In this document: one piece after another, positions 1-8,616 of the stretch
How the letters are laid out: every line of letters begins with the position of its first letter
Numbering within the stretch: position 1 is the first letter of the stretch
Assembly (NCBI RefSeq): GCF_024662015.1
Contig: NZ_CP102480.1
Span: forward strand, 4,148,501-4,212,500
Length of the DNA: 64,000 nt
Direction: 5' to 3'
Source of the DNA: Nisaea acidiphila
Lineage (GTDB): Bacteria > Pseudomonadota > Alphaproteobacteria > Thalassobaculales > Thalassobaculaceae
Notes under the pieces: generated by a model
What the model was told of the DNA's origin: nothing
Database searches by the model: none
The model's input: only the letters and a program-made list of their open reading frames with translations
Position numbers and translations under genes: made by a program

Positions 1-537
1 CTGCTGCCGCGTTTCACTGCCGCGGCGATCTTCGTCTGTTCCACCTTGCTGATGCTGGCCGCGCCCTGGATCTTCGCGCATGTGCTGACGCTGGTGCCGG
101 ACTATCTCCGCCTGTTGCCGCCGTCCTTCGCGGAGCGGCTGGAGATCTGGAACGCCGCCTCCCTCGCGGTGCTGGAGCGGCCCTGGCTCGGGCAGGGGCT
201 GGGGGCGATGCGCTCACTCGCCGTGCCGGAGGCGCTGAGAGAAAGCTACGCGCTCTTCAAGACCTCGACCATCCATCCGCACAATGCCGCGGTGCAGATC
301 TGGCTCGATTTCGGTCTGTTCGGGATCTTGGCGGCGCTGGCGTTGCTCTGGAACCTCATCCAGGCGGCGGGGAGGAGCGCGACGGTCGCACGAGCGGCGG
401 CGCTCTCGGCGCTCGGCGCCGGACTGGTCATCGCCTCCGTCTCCTACGGTCTCTGGCAGGAGACCTGGCTCGGCTTGATCGGCTTCACCATCCTTACCTT
501 CGGCGTGCTCTGCCGCGACGATAGCGCTTCCGACTGA
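1..537 (+). CDS. O-antigen ligase family protein, 3' part (5' end outside window)
   Basis: The reading frame is open from base 1, so the gene starts upstream of the window. The visible part is hydrophobic with several membrane segments. It carries the loop typical of the Wzy_C/O-antigen ligase family: a 'RPWLGQGLG' stretch followed by 'HPHN' and then 'QIWLDFGLFG'. In this family the periplasmic loop acts in joining or polymerising undecaprenyl-linked polysaccharide at the inner membrane. The end is a hydrophobic segment plus a short charged tail. Family membership is fairly sure; ligase versus polymerase, and the substrate, cannot be decided from the fragment. Confidence 0.8.
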   Translation: MLPRFTAAAIFVCSTLLMLAAPWIFAHVLTLVPDYLRLLPPSFAERLEIWNAASLAVLERPWLGQGLGAMRSLAVPEALRESYALFKTSTIHPHNAAVQIWLDFGLFGILAALALLWNLIQAAGRSATVARAAALSALGAGLVIASVSYGLWQETWLGLIGFTILTFGVLCRDDSASD

Positions 538-605
538 TCGCTTTTCCGTCCCGCTGCGCTGGTGTTAAGTGGCGGAAAGAAAACGCGAAGCGTGGGAGGC
601 GCGGC

Positions 606-1556
606 ATGGCGAACTATCCGGCGGTCGAAGACATCCGCAAAATCGGCATTCTCGGGGGCGGCACGATCGGCGCGAGCTGGTCGGCATGGTTTCTGGCGCG
701 GGGCTATGATGTAACCGCCTGGGATCCGGGCGAGGGCGCCGAGGCCAAGCTCCGTGCCTTCGTCGACAATGCCTGGCCGCAACTGACCGAACTCGGGCTG
801 AGTGCCGGGGCCGACAAGGCGCGGCTGACATTCGTCGCGACGCCGGAAGAGGCGGTCGCGGGCGCCGATTTCATCCAGGAAAGCGCGCCGGAACGGCTGG
901 ACATCAAGCGCGAGCTCTATGCCAGGGTCGACGGGGTGCTTGGGCCGGATGCGATCTTCGCTTCCAGCACCTCCGGCCTCGTCATGAGCGAGATGCAGCA
1001 GGGGCTGAAGAGCGCGCCGCGCATGGTCATCGGCCATCCCTTCAACCCGCCGCACCTGATCCCGCTGGTCGAGGTCGTTGCGGGCAAGGAGACCGATCCC
1101 GCCGCCGCGGACTGGGCGATGGACTTCTATCGCCATGTCGGCAAGCACCCGATCCGGCTGAAGAAGGAGCTGAAGGGCCATCTCGCCAACCGCCTGCAGG
1201 CGGCGCTCTGGCGCGAGGCTCTGCTCGCGGTGAAGGAGGACATCGCCTCGATCGAGGATATCGACGCGGCGATGGCGCAAGGTCCCGGGCTCCGGCTCGC
1301 CCTCATGGGGCCGCACATGATCTTCAATCTCGCCGGCGGCAAGGGCGGCATGGCGCATTTCTATGACCATATCGGCCCGGCGATGGAAGCCTGGTGGGAG
1401 ACCATGCAGGAGACGCCCAAGCTCGACGCTGAACTGCGCGCCGCGCTGATCAAAGGCGTTGAGGAGGAAGCGGCCGGCCGCTCGATCGACCAGCTCGAGG
1501 CGGAGCGCGACGGCAAACTTATCGCATTGCTGAAGATGCTGCAGGAGAAGGGATAG
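606..1556 (+). CDS. 3-hydroxyacyl-CoA dehydrogenase family protein (L-carnitine dehydrogenase-like)
   Basis: The 316-residue protein has an N-terminal Rossmann fold with GGGTIG at residues 17-22 and a following acidic 'WDPG', which fits NAD(H). The family signature HPFNPPH lies at 144-150, and a C-terminal helical domain contains 'GPGLRLALMGP'. These enzymes oxidise 3-hydroxyl groups of acyl-CoAs or, in a subgroup, of L-carnitine. The single-domain length and 'HPFNPP..LPLVEVV' text resemble the carnitine dehydrogenase/lambda-crystallin subgroup, but the substrate is not proven. It is followed after 8 bases by a DadA-like flavoprotein, suggesting a two-gene catabolic operon for an amine or hydroxy acid. 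Confidence 0.85.
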   Translation: MANYPAVEDIRKIGILGGGTIGASWSAWFLARGYDVTAWDPGEGAEAKLRAFVDNAWPQLTELGLSAGADKARLTFVATPEEAVAGADFIQESAPERLDIKRELYARVDGVLGPDAIFASSTSGLVMSEMQQGLKSAPRMVIGHPFNPPHLIPLVEVVAGKETDPAAADWAMDFYRHVGKHPIRLKKELKGHLANRLQAALWREALLAVKEDIASIEDIDAAMAQGPGLRLALMGPHMIFNLAGGKGGMAHFYDHIGPAMEAWWETMQETPKLDAELRAALIKGVEEEAAGRSIDQLEAERDGKLIALLKMLQEKG

Positions 1557-1564
1557 GCATTCAG

Positions 1565-2815
1565 GTGTCCGACGGCTCGAAAAGGATTATTGTCATTGGC
1601 GCCGGTATTGTCGGCACCGCGACGGCGCTACGGCTCGCGATGGACGGGCACAAGGTCCGGGTGATCGATCCGAAGCCGCCGGGGCGCGCCACCTCTTTCG
1701 GCAATGCGGGCGCGATCGCCAGCGGGGCCGTGACGCCGACCGGCTCGCCGGGCAATTTCAGACAGTTGCCGAAGATGCTGCTGGACCCTGCCGGGCCGGT
1801 TTCGATCCGCTGGTCTTATCTGCCGAAATTGGCCCCCTGGCTCATGCGCTTTTTCGCAGCAAGCACGCCGGCGCGGGTCGAACAGATCTCGAAGGAGCTT
1901 TGGACCCTGACCGCTCCGGCCGGCGATGCGCATCTGGCGCTGATGAAGGCGCACCGCATCGAGGGCATCGTGAAGCCGCTCGGCTGGCTCAAGGTCTATA
2001 CGGGCGAGGCTTCGTTCGCCTCGACGAAATTCGAGCGCGGGCTTCTGGAGAAGCGCGGCGTCAACCTCCAGATCCTGAACCGGGACGAATTGCGCCAGTT
2101 GGAGCCGGGCCTCGCGCCGACCTTCACCCACGGCGCGTTCCAGCCGGACAATCATTTCGTCACCAGCCCGGTGAAGCTCACAGAGGCGTATGCCGAGGCC
2201 TTCACCCGGCTCGGCGGCACGTTTATCGCCGAGCAGGTCCGCCGGTTCGAATTCGACGGGAACCGGGTGAGCCGCGTGATAACGGATCTCGCCATGCACG
2301 AGGCCGACGCCGTGGCGGTTTGCACCGGAGCGTGGTCGGCGAGGGTCTGCGCCATGATGGGGCTGAAGGTGCCGCTCGACACGGAGCGCGGCTATCACCT
2401 GAACCTGGTCCAGGAGGACGCGCCGAAGCTTGGCCGCCCGGTGGTGATCGGCGATCACGGTTTCGTCCTCGCGCCGATGCAGGACGGCATCCGGCTGACC
2501 AGCGGGGTCGAGTTCGCCGGCCTGGACGCTGAGCCGGATTTCACACGTATAAAGCGCATGCTTCCGCTCGCGCGCAAGGCGCTGCCGGGGCTCGGCGGAA
2601 CCGTCACGCGGGAATGGCTCGGGCACCGTCCCTCGACACCTGACAGCAAACCTGTGATTGGCGCGGCGCCGGAAATACCGAATGTTTTCCTCGGCTTTGG
2701 TCACGGGCATCTAGGCCTTACTTTGGCGGCACGGACTGCCGATCTTCTCGCCGGGGAAATCTCTGGGCGCGAGCCTGACATTGACCTCGCGCCGTTCTCG
2801 GCCGCCCGTTTCTGA
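1565..2815 (+). CDS. FAD-dependent D-amino-acid dehydrogenase-like oxidoreductase (DadA family)
   Basis: This 416-residue protein starts at GTG, 8 bases after the preceding stop. The FAD-binding dinucleotide fold is GAGIVG at residues 12-17, followed by 'RATSFGNAGAI', typical of the DAO/DadA family. The C-terminal 'GHRPSTPDSKPVIG' and 'GFGHGHLGLTLA' blocks match the second flavin-contact region. The family oxidatively deaminates D-amino acids or related secondary amines and passes electrons to quinone. No membrane segment is evident. Coupling with the upstream dehydrogenase implies a shared pathway; the actual substrate is unknown. Confidence 0.88.
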   Translation: MSDGSKRIIVIGAGIVGTATALRLAMDGHKVRVIDPKPPGRATSFGNAGAIASGAVTPTGSPGNFRQLPKMLLDPAGPVSIRWSYLPKLAPWLMRFFAASTPARVEQISKELWTLTAPAGDAHLALMKAHRIEGIVKPLGWLKVYTGEASFASTKFERGLLEKRGVNLQILNRDELRQLEPGLAPTFTHGAFQPDNHFVTSPVKLTEAYAEAFTRLGGTFIAEQVRRFEFDGNRVSRVITDLAMHEADAVAVCTGAWSARVCAMMGLKVPLDTERGYHLNLVQEDAPKLGRPVVIGDHGFVLAPMQDGIRLTSGVEFAGLDAEPDFTRIKRMLPLARKALPGLGGTVTREWLGHRPSTPDSKPVIGAAPEIPNVFLGFGHGHLGLTLAARTADLLAGEISGREPDIDLAPFSAARF

Positions 2816-2915
2816 GCCTTTCGTCCAAAATGCCTTATTTATTACGGGTTTCTGACAAAATGACCGTTCAAGATCGGGTGTGACGAAAATCATTGCCCAC
2901 GGGAACCATTGCGCT

Positions 2916-2935
2916 AAGAGTCTCGTGGGACTCTT
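2916..2935 (+). promoter_or_regulatory. Hairpin in the leader of the OmpA-type lipoprotein gene
   Basis: AAGAGTC (2916-2922) and GACTCTT (2929-2935) form a perfect 7-bp stem with a 6-base loop. It lies about 35 bases before the chosen ATG and well away from the purine-rich ribosome site. It could stabilise the mRNA leader or be a protein site. Function is inference only. Confidence 0.4.
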
Positions 2936-2971
2936 CTAGTCATGCAGGAAGCCACCGAGGAGGGGAGAAGA

Positions 2972-3859
2972 ATGAAAAGCCTTCAAAACCCGGCACTTAA
3001 GAAGATTGCTGTCGTTTTCGGAGCTGTGCTGCTGTCCGGTTGCGCCGGCATGCAGCTTGAAAAAGCACGTATGATTGAGCCCAAGGGAGACGAATTCAGC
3101 GTGGCGCTGAACAAGGAATATCTGCGCCTGTCCGAGCTCGAGTTCCTCGAGGGTGATTACAAGGATTCGGATAATTTCGCGCTCCGCGCGATGCAGGCCG
3201 CCAACAATCAGCCACCGGCGCCGGAAGCGCTGGAAGCCCGCAACCTGCCGGCCGCCCACAAGGGCGAGCTTGCCCAGGCACGGCGTGAACTGGTCGAAGT
3301 CATGGGCGCGACGGCGACCAAGAAAGTTCCTGTGAATGCAGCGCAGGCGCAGGCCGCGTTCGATTGCTGGATGCAGGAGCAGGAAGAGAACTTCCAGCCT
3401 GACGATATCGCCCGCTGCAAGGCCGACTACATGGCGGCGATGAACGCGATCCGCCTCGCCATGGCGCCGGCCCCCGCGGCGGCCGCTCCGGCTCCGGCAC
3501 CGAAGGCGCCGCAGCGCATGGCTGCGACCTACACGGTCAATTTCGACTTCGACTCCGATGCGATCACGCCGAAGGCGAGCGCCATCATCGCCGAGGCGGG
3601 AATGGCCATCGACGAGATGAAGGCCGGGACCATTATCCTCTCCGGCTACACCGACCGTGCGGGCCCGGCGAGCTACAACATGAAGCTTGCGGATCGCCGC
3701 GCGAAATCGGTGCTTGGCGCCCTCGATATCCGCTCGCGGATGAAGGTCGCCGGCAAAGCCGAGATCAAGGTCTATGGCGAGAACAACAACCTCGTGAAGA
3801 CCGAGGACGGCGTCAAAGAACCAGAAAACCGCCGCGTGAAGATCGAGATCATCCGTTAA
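2972..3859 (+). CDS. OmpA-family outer-membrane lipoprotein
   Basis: The ATG at 2972 is preferred over 2942 because it follows a strong GAGGAGGGGAG ribosome site and places a lipoprotein signal at the N-terminus: basic start, hydrophobic run, then LLSGC with Cys24. The middle (about 30-165) is helical and unrecognised, followed by an Ala/Pro-rich linker. The C-terminal part (about 185-295) is an OmpA/Pal peptidoglycan-binding domain with 'VNFDFDSDAI' and 'LSGYTDRAG...LADRRAKSV'. It should be lipid-anchored in the outer membrane and grip peptidoglycan non-covalently. A strong terminator follows, so it looks monocistronic. Confidence 0.88.
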   Translation: MKSLQNPALKKIAVVFGAVLLSGCAGMQLEKARMIEPKGDEFSVALNKEYLRLSELEFLEGDYKDSDNFALRAMQAANNQPPAPEALEARNLPAAHKGELAQARRELVEVMGATATKKVPVNAAQAQAAFDCWMQEQEENFQPDDIARCKADYMAAMNAIRLAMAPAPAAAAPAPAPKAPQRMAATYTVNFDFDSDAITPKASAIIAEAGMAIDEMKAGTIILSGYTDRAGPASYNMKLADRRAKSVLGALDIRSRMKVAGKAEIKVYGENNNLVKTEDGVKEPENRRVKIEIIR

Positions 3860-3881
3860 GCGGAACTCCATATAGAAACGG

Positions 3882-3913
3882 AAAGGCCGCCTCCGGGCGG
3901 CCTTTTCTTTTTC
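3882..3913 (+). terminator. Rho-independent terminator after the OmpA-type gene
   Basis: AAAGGCCGCC and GGGCGGCCTTTT form a GC-rich stem around a short loop and are followed by a T-rich run (CTTTTTC). It sits 23 bases after the stop codon. Confidence 0.9.
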
Positions 3914-3939
3914 TCATCGCTCGTTCCCGGATAACCAAT

Positions 3940-4021
3940 CGTCATCCCCACGCAAGTGGGGACCCATGGAAGACGGGCACCGCTCTACGAACCCTGGGTC
4001 CCCGCTTTCGCGGGAATGACG
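3940..4021. repeat. Long imperfect inverted repeat (REP/MITE-like intergenic element)
   Basis: The outer arms begin CGTCATCCCCACGCAAG and end CTTTCGCGGGAATGACGG, and the inner arms are GTGGGGACCCATGG and CCCTGGGTCCCCGC. Together they form an 82-base dyad with nested hairpins between two convergent genes. Elements of the CGTCATTCCCGCGAAAGCGGG type are common dispersed intergenic repeats in alphaproteobacteria. No second copy was noticed here. Confidence 0.7.
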
Positions 4022-4075
4022 GATACTTATGGGGCCGGTGGTAGAAGGCGCCGGCCGGGGCTGGGGGGCGTCCGC

Positions 4076-5182
4076 TTAGCCGAACTTTTCCAACCCGATC
4101 ATGGTCTGGCGGATGATCTGGCGGGAGCGCCAGAGCACCATTTCGTACCAGTCGGACATCTGCGGCGAATAGTGGTTGCGGATCTGCTCCTTGATCCGTT
4201 TCGTCTCCGGCGCGTTCCAGTCGACCTCGCCCTGGTTGTGCAGCCAGTGGTCCTCTCTGAGCGCGATGCGCCCGCGGTCTGTGCTGTAGGTACCGTATTC
4301 CAGCGCGACGTAGGTGTAATCGTCGCCCAATTTCGCGTTCCAGAGCTCGCGCGAAGTGCCGTGCAGGGGGATCGAGGAGGAAGTGCCGAGTTCCGGCACG
4401 CCGACGGAATCGCCATACATCTCGACCACGCGCTGCATGCCCTTGCTGCCGGGCAGGTGGGCGCAGATCGGCTCGCCGTAACCGAACGGGCCGAGGCCGG
4501 TGTGATAGTCGATCACGGAGACCAGCGCGCGGTCGGCCAGCTTGAAGTCCTCGATGATCTTCTCAAGCGTCTGTCGGGCCCAGGAAGGTCCGAAGCCGCC
4601 GAAGAACATGCTGTGCGCATGCTTGTACTGTCCGGCCTTGCGCGCGGCCTGAAAGGCTTTCTCGCCGTGCTTGGCGCGGAAGGCGGCGATCTTGTCCTCG
4701 GCGGCTTTCAGTGTCGCCTCGTCGAGCGCCGGCGGAACCAGCGCACCGACCAGCTCGTCATGGCCGGGGTTTTCCGGTACCGGCTTTGAGAAGTCGATGT
4801 AGTTGCGGTTGAGGTCGCAGCCTTCGTCGGTGACCCGACGGAGCCAGGCGAAACCGTGCGGGTTGAGCGCGTGGATGTGCAGCGCGGCCATGTCCGCGCC
4901 GAGGCCCTGTCGGGCGCCGGAGAGGAACCAGTCGATCTGCGCGCCGGAGCCGCAGAAGCCCTCGACCCCGTGGGTGGCGGAAATCGTCACCAGCACCTTT
5001 TTCGCGTCCTTCGGACCGACCCAGGCTGCGTCGCAGGCGAGCGTCTCGCCGTTCGGTCCCTTGTTCGGGTTCTCGTAGGTCGTGACCTCCGCCCCGTCAC
5101 GCTTCGCGGCGGCGAGTAATCGCTCGCGCGCTTCGGCATAGTCTTTGGAAAAGGCGTGGTCGAGGAATTCCAGGATGCTCAT
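4076..5182 (-). CDS. DUF2817 family protein (M14-like zinc carboxypeptidase fold)
   Basis: This 368-residue protein has no signal peptide. 'ISATHGVEG' contains an HxxE pair (His71, Glu74), which matches the zinc ligands of M14-type carboxypeptidases. 'DLNRNYIDF' is the following substrate-binding block and 'VIDYHTGLGPFGYGE' supplies a third candidate ligand. These features are those of DUF2817, a family usually grouped with M14 metallopeptidases or aspartoacylase-like enzymes. A cytoplasmic amidase or peptidase role is likely; the substrate is unknown. It converges on the OmpA-type gene, with the inverted repeat between them. Confidence 0.8.
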   Translation of the reverse strand: MSILEFLDHAFSKDYAEARERLLAAAKRDGAEVTTYENPNKGPNGETLACDAAWVGPKDAKKVLVTISATHGVEGFCGSGAQIDWFLSGARQGLGADMAALHIHALNPHGFAWLRRVTDEGCDLNRNYIDFSKPVPENPGHDELVGALVPPALDEATLKAAEDKIAAFRAKHGEKAFQAARKAGQYKHAHSMFFGGFGPSWARQTLEKIIEDFKLADRALVSVIDYHTGLGPFGYGEPICAHLPGSKGMQRVVEMYGDSVGVPELGTSSSIPLHGTSRELWNAKLGDDYTYVALEYGTYSTDRGRIALREDHWLHNQGEVDWNAPETKRIKEQIRNHYSPQMSDWYEMVLWRSRQIIRQTMIGLEKFG

Positions 5183-5364
5183 CGGGTCGGGTCCAGGGAG
5201 GGCCAGAGGGAGAAAAGGCAGCGGCGGATGCCAGTTTCCGTGGAGACTAGCAAGAGAGGCGGCGCGGACGCCATTTCCGTAACGGAATTTTCTGTTGAGC
5301 GGATCGGGACAAGTTGGCAGCGTTGGGTCCTTGCACGTTACCCTTTTCCCGAGTGCCCTCCGAC

Positions 5365-6909
5365 ATGACCGGTCCCGGAAACATCCTCCTGATCACCGCC
5401 GACCAATGGCGCGCCGATTGTCTCTCCGCCCTTGGCCATCCGGCGGTGAAGACGCCGAACATCGATGCGCTCGCGGCCGACGGGGTGCTGTTCGAGCGGC
5501 ATTACTGCCAGGCCGCGCCCTGTTCGCCGGCGCGGGCCTCGCTCTATACCGGGCTCTACCAGATGAACCATCGGGTCTGCCGCAACGGCACGCCGCTGGA
5601 TGCCCGCTTCACCAACATCGCGCTGGAGGGACGGCGCGCGGGCTACGGACCGGCGCTGTTCGGCTACACGGACCAGAGCTTCGATCCGCGCGCGTTGGCG
5701 GCGGGCGACCCTCGGCTCACCACCTACGAGGAGGTGCTGCCCGGCTTCGAGCGGATCGAGCGGTTCGACGAGCAGGCGGCGGACTGGCTGCAATGGCTAG
5801 AAGGTGCGGGCGAGGATGTTTCGGACGGGCTCGCCGGGGTCTACGGCTCGGTGTCGAAGCCCTTCACCCGGGCGGACCTGACGCCGCGCTTCAAGGCCGA
5901 ACATACCGAGACCGGCTTCATCACCGAAAGCTTCCTCGACTTCCTTGGACGGCAGGAGGCGGACACGCCCTGGTTCGCGCATCTCTCCTTTATCCGCCCG
6001 CATCCGCCCTTTTCGGTACCGGAGCCATACAATTCCATGGTGCCGGACGAGTTGGTGGAGCTGCCCGTGAGGGCAGCCTCCCCGGACGCGGAGGGGGAGA
6101 TCCATCCCTTCGTCCGCTACGTGCTCGAACAGGTAAAATCGAAATCCTTCGTGCCGGGCGGCGGCGAACGGCCGGTGATCGACTGGAGCGACGACGAGAT
6201 CCGCGCCCTCATGGCGGTCTATTACGGCATGATCGCGGAGGTCGACGCCCAGCTCGGGCGCCTCATCGAGGGCTTGAAGCGGAACGGCGCCTACGAAAAC
6301 ACGCTGATCGTGCTGACCAGCGATCACGGCGAGATGATGGGCGAGCACCATCTCTTCGGAAAGCTCGGCTATTTTGAGGGCAGCTACCACATCCCGCTCA
6401 TCGTCCGGGCGCCGGGAGCCGGCGTCGCGCGCGGGACGCGGGTGACGAAATTCACCGAGTCCATCGATATCGCGCCGACGCTGGCGGAATGGAGCGGGAT
6501 CGACGTGCCGCTGCAATATGACGGTCGCTCCCTGCTGCCGTTTCTCCGCGGCGAGGCGCCGGCGGACTGGCGCGACGCCGCACATTGGGAGTTCGATTTC
6601 CGCGAGGTCGTCAGCGGCAAGCCGGAAGGCGCGCTCGGTCTCAAACTCGATCAGTGCCAGCTCGCGGTACATCGCGGCGAGCGTTTCAAATATGTCCATT
6701 TCGCCGCCCTGCCGCCGCTTCTTTTCGACCTTGAGGCGGATCCCGGCGAATTGGTGAACCTTTCGGGGAATCCCGATTACGCGGCGGAAGAGCTCGCTGC
6801 CGCGCGGTCTATGCTCTCCTGGCGGCAGGCGATGAGCGAGCGCACGCTGACCGGGATCGAAATCACCTCCGGCGGTCCGGTCGCGCGACCCTTCGCGGAT
6901 CGGTACTGA
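5365..6909 (+). CDS. Sulfatase-superfamily hydrolase, phosphonate monoester hydrolase/arylsulfatase-like
   Basis: From ATG 5365 the protein is 514 residues. Cys53 in PCSPAR is the CxPxR motif whose Cys is converted to formylglycine in this superfamily. 'TADQWRAD' at the N-terminus and 'LTSDHGEMMGEHHLFGK' supply metal ligands, and 'GLYQMNHR..RNGTPLDARFTN' resembles the phosphonate monoester/phosphodiesterase branch. It should hydrolyse sulfate or phosph(on)ate esters. There is no clear signal peptide, so it is probably cytoplasmic. A TTG at 5314 is an alternative start with a better purine-rich upstream, but conservation favours 5365. No formylglycine-generating enzyme gene is seen nearby. Confidence 0.85.
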   Translation: MTGPGNILLITADQWRADCLSALGHPAVKTPNIDALAADGVLFERHYCQAAPCSPARASLYTGLYQMNHRVCRNGTPLDARFTNIALEGRRAGYGPALFGYTDQSFDPRALAAGDPRLTTYEEVLPGFERIERFDEQAADWLQWLEGAGEDVSDGLAGVYGSVSKPFTRADLTPRFKAEHTETGFITESFLDFLGRQEADTPWFAHLSFIRPHPPFSVPEPYNSMVPDELVELPVRAASPDAEGEIHPFVRYVLEQVKSKSFVPGGGERPVIDWSDDEIRALMAVYYGMIAEVDAQLGRLIEGLKRNGAYENTLIVLTSDHGEMMGEHHLFGKLGYFEGSYHIPLIVRAPGAGVARGTRVTKFTESIDIAPTLAEWSGIDVPLQYDGRSLLPFLRGEAPADWRDAAHWEFDFREVVSGKPEGALGLKLDQCQLAVHRGERFKYVHFAALPPLLFDLEADPGELVNLSGNPDYAAEELAAARSMLSWRQAMSERTLTGIEITSGGPVARPFADRY

Positions 6910-6986
6910 AGCGGTGCCGCCGGACCGCTTGGATATGCGCGCATTTGCCTGATAGGCTCGGAAAAAAGATCATCCGGGGACGCAGA

Positions 6987-7958
6987 ATGAGCGAGACGGC
7001 CGACTATTCCATCGATCCGCAGATGGCCAAAGCCATGGAGCGCATGGTCGAGATTGCCGAGGAAGGCAAGTTCGAGCCATTGCCGCTCGACCCGGACCCG
7101 GTCGAGGCGCGGGTCCGGATGGAAGCCGAACGCGCCTGGTGGAACCAGAAACTGCCGGAGATGGCGGAGATCCGTGAGGAGGTCTTCGAGGGGCCGAACG
7201 GTCCGGTCCCGGTCCGTCTGCTCTATCCCGACGTGCCGCGTCCTGCGCCGGTGCTGGTCTATTTCCATGGCGGCGGCTGGGTCGTCGGTTCGCTCGAGAC
7301 CCATCACCGGGCGATGCGTTATCTGGCTTTGAAGAGCGGCTGCGCGGTCGCCGCGGTGGATTACCGTCTGGCACCCGAGCACAAGTTTCCGGCCCCGCTG
7401 GAGGATTGCGTCGCCTCGATCGACCATGTCCATGCCAACGGCGCCGCCTGGGGGCTCGATCCGTCGAAGCTGGCGGTCGGTGGCGACAGCGCGGGGGCCA
7501 ACCTCGCGCTCGGTGCGGCGCTCTCCCTGCGCGACCGGGGCGATAGTCCGATCCGCTCCCTCACGCTGTTCTACGGCTGCTTCGACCGGGATTTCGAGGA
7601 CGAGTCCCATACGCTCTTCGGCGACGGTTCCTTCGGGCTCTCGACAGACTCCATGCGCTGGTACTGGAACCACTATCTCAGCGACGAGACCGACGCCGCG
7701 AACCCCTATGCCTGCCCGATGAAGGCGGACCTCTCGGGCCTGCCGCCGACCCAGCTCTACCCGGCCGGGCTCGATCCGCTGCGCGACGATTCCGCACGCA
7801 TGAAGGAGCTGATGGAGGCGGCCGGCGTGCCGGTCGAGTACAAGCTCTATCCCGGCGTCTGCCATGCCTTCATCAACCTGACCCGTATGGTCGACCAGGC
7901 GCACGAACTGATCGACGACGCGACCGCGGCGATCCGGCGCAATCTGGCTCTCGGCTGA
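6987..7958 (+). CDS. Alpha/beta hydrolase, hormone-sensitive-lipase (GDSAG) type esterase
   Basis: The 323-residue protein has the HSL-family oxyanion motif HGGGW at 94-98 and the nucleophile elbow GDSAG at 166-170 (Ser168). Asp in 'GLDPLRDD' and His in 'VCHAF' complete the triad, and 'VDYRLAPEHKFPA' is also family-typical. It should hydrolyse short-chain carboxylic esters or lactones in the cytoplasm. ATG 6987 follows GGGGA and is preferred to 6945. The next gene begins 10 bases after the stop, suggesting co-transcription. Confidence 0.9.
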   Translation: MSETADYSIDPQMAKAMERMVEIAEEGKFEPLPLDPDPVEARVRMEAERAWWNQKLPEMAEIREEVFEGPNGPVPVRLLYPDVPRPAPVLVYFHGGGWVVGSLETHHRAMRYLALKSGCAVAAVDYRLAPEHKFPAPLEDCVASIDHVHANGAAWGLDPSKLAVGGDSAGANLALGAALSLRDRGDSPIRSLTLFYGCFDRDFEDESHTLFGDGSFGLSTDSMRWYWNHYLSDETDAANPYACPMKADLSGLPPTQLYPAGLDPLRDDSARMKELMEAAGVPVEYKLYPGVCHAFINLTRMVDQAHELIDDATAAIRRNLALG

Positions 7959-7968
7959 TCGCGCACCT

Positions 7969-8607
7969 GTGCTGAAGCTCGATCATCTCACCGTCATCGC
8001 GCCCTCTCTCGGCGAGGGTGCGGCGCATGTCCGCGACTGCCTCGACATCGATGTCCCATTCGGCACACGCCACCTCTATATGGGGACGCATAACCACCGT
8101 TTGCAGCTTGGCGGACGGGTCTATCTCGAGATCGTGGCTCTCGACCCAGCCGGGACCGCGCCGGCACGCGCGCGATGGTTCGGCCTGGACAATGCGGCCA
8201 AGGTCCGGGCCGACTGGGAGGCCGGCCGAAGGTTGCGCGGCTGGGTCGCCAACACGGCGAATATCGAGGCTCTCATCGCGGCGCGCGGCGCAATTTTCGG
8301 AGAGGCTGTGCCGCTGCCGACAGGCGATCCGAGCTTCGCCTTCGCGATCCCCGTAGACGGCTCGCTCCCGCTCGACGGGGGGGCGCCATCCGTGATCGAC
8401 CACAAGGACGATCCGACCTCCATGGAGGAGATCCCGGATCTCGGGGCGCGGCTCCGTTCCTTCACCCTCGCGCACCCGGACCCGGACGCGATAGCGGCGC
8501 TCTACCGGACACTCGCGATAGACCGCCCGCCGGTATTGGTTCCGGGATCCGAGCTGCGCTACAGCGCCGAAATCGAGACAGCCGCGGGACCGAAAACGCT
8601 CACCTGA
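7969..8607 (+). CDS. VOC-superfamily (glyoxalase-like domain) protein
   Basis: A 212-residue protein starting at GTG, 10 bases after the esterase. The N-terminal 'LDHLTVIAPSLGEGAAHVRDCL' and then 'GTHNHRLQLGGRVYLEIVALDP' are characteristic of the glyoxalase-like (PF13468-type) domain. Members bind a metal in a paired beta-alpha-beta fold but have varied reactions, so no activity is assigned. The 3' end nearly touches the convergent MFS gene (9 bases between them). Confidence 0.75.
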   Translation: MLKLDHLTVIAPSLGEGAAHVRDCLDIDVPFGTRHLYMGTHNHRLQLGGRVYLEIVALDPAGTAPARARWFGLDNAAKVRADWEAGRRLRGWVANTANIEALIAARGAIFGEAVPLPTGDPSFAFAIPVDGSLPLDGGAPSVIDHKDDPTSMEEIPDLGARLRSFTLAHPDPDAIAALYRTLAIDRPPVLVPGSELRYSAEIETAAGPKTLT

Positions 8608-8616
8608 TAAGGTGGG

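Noticed and set aside
1628-2710. Minus-strand frame (360 codons) opposite the DadA-like gene
   Set aside because: Composition is that of a reverse-frame shadow and there are no recognisable features.
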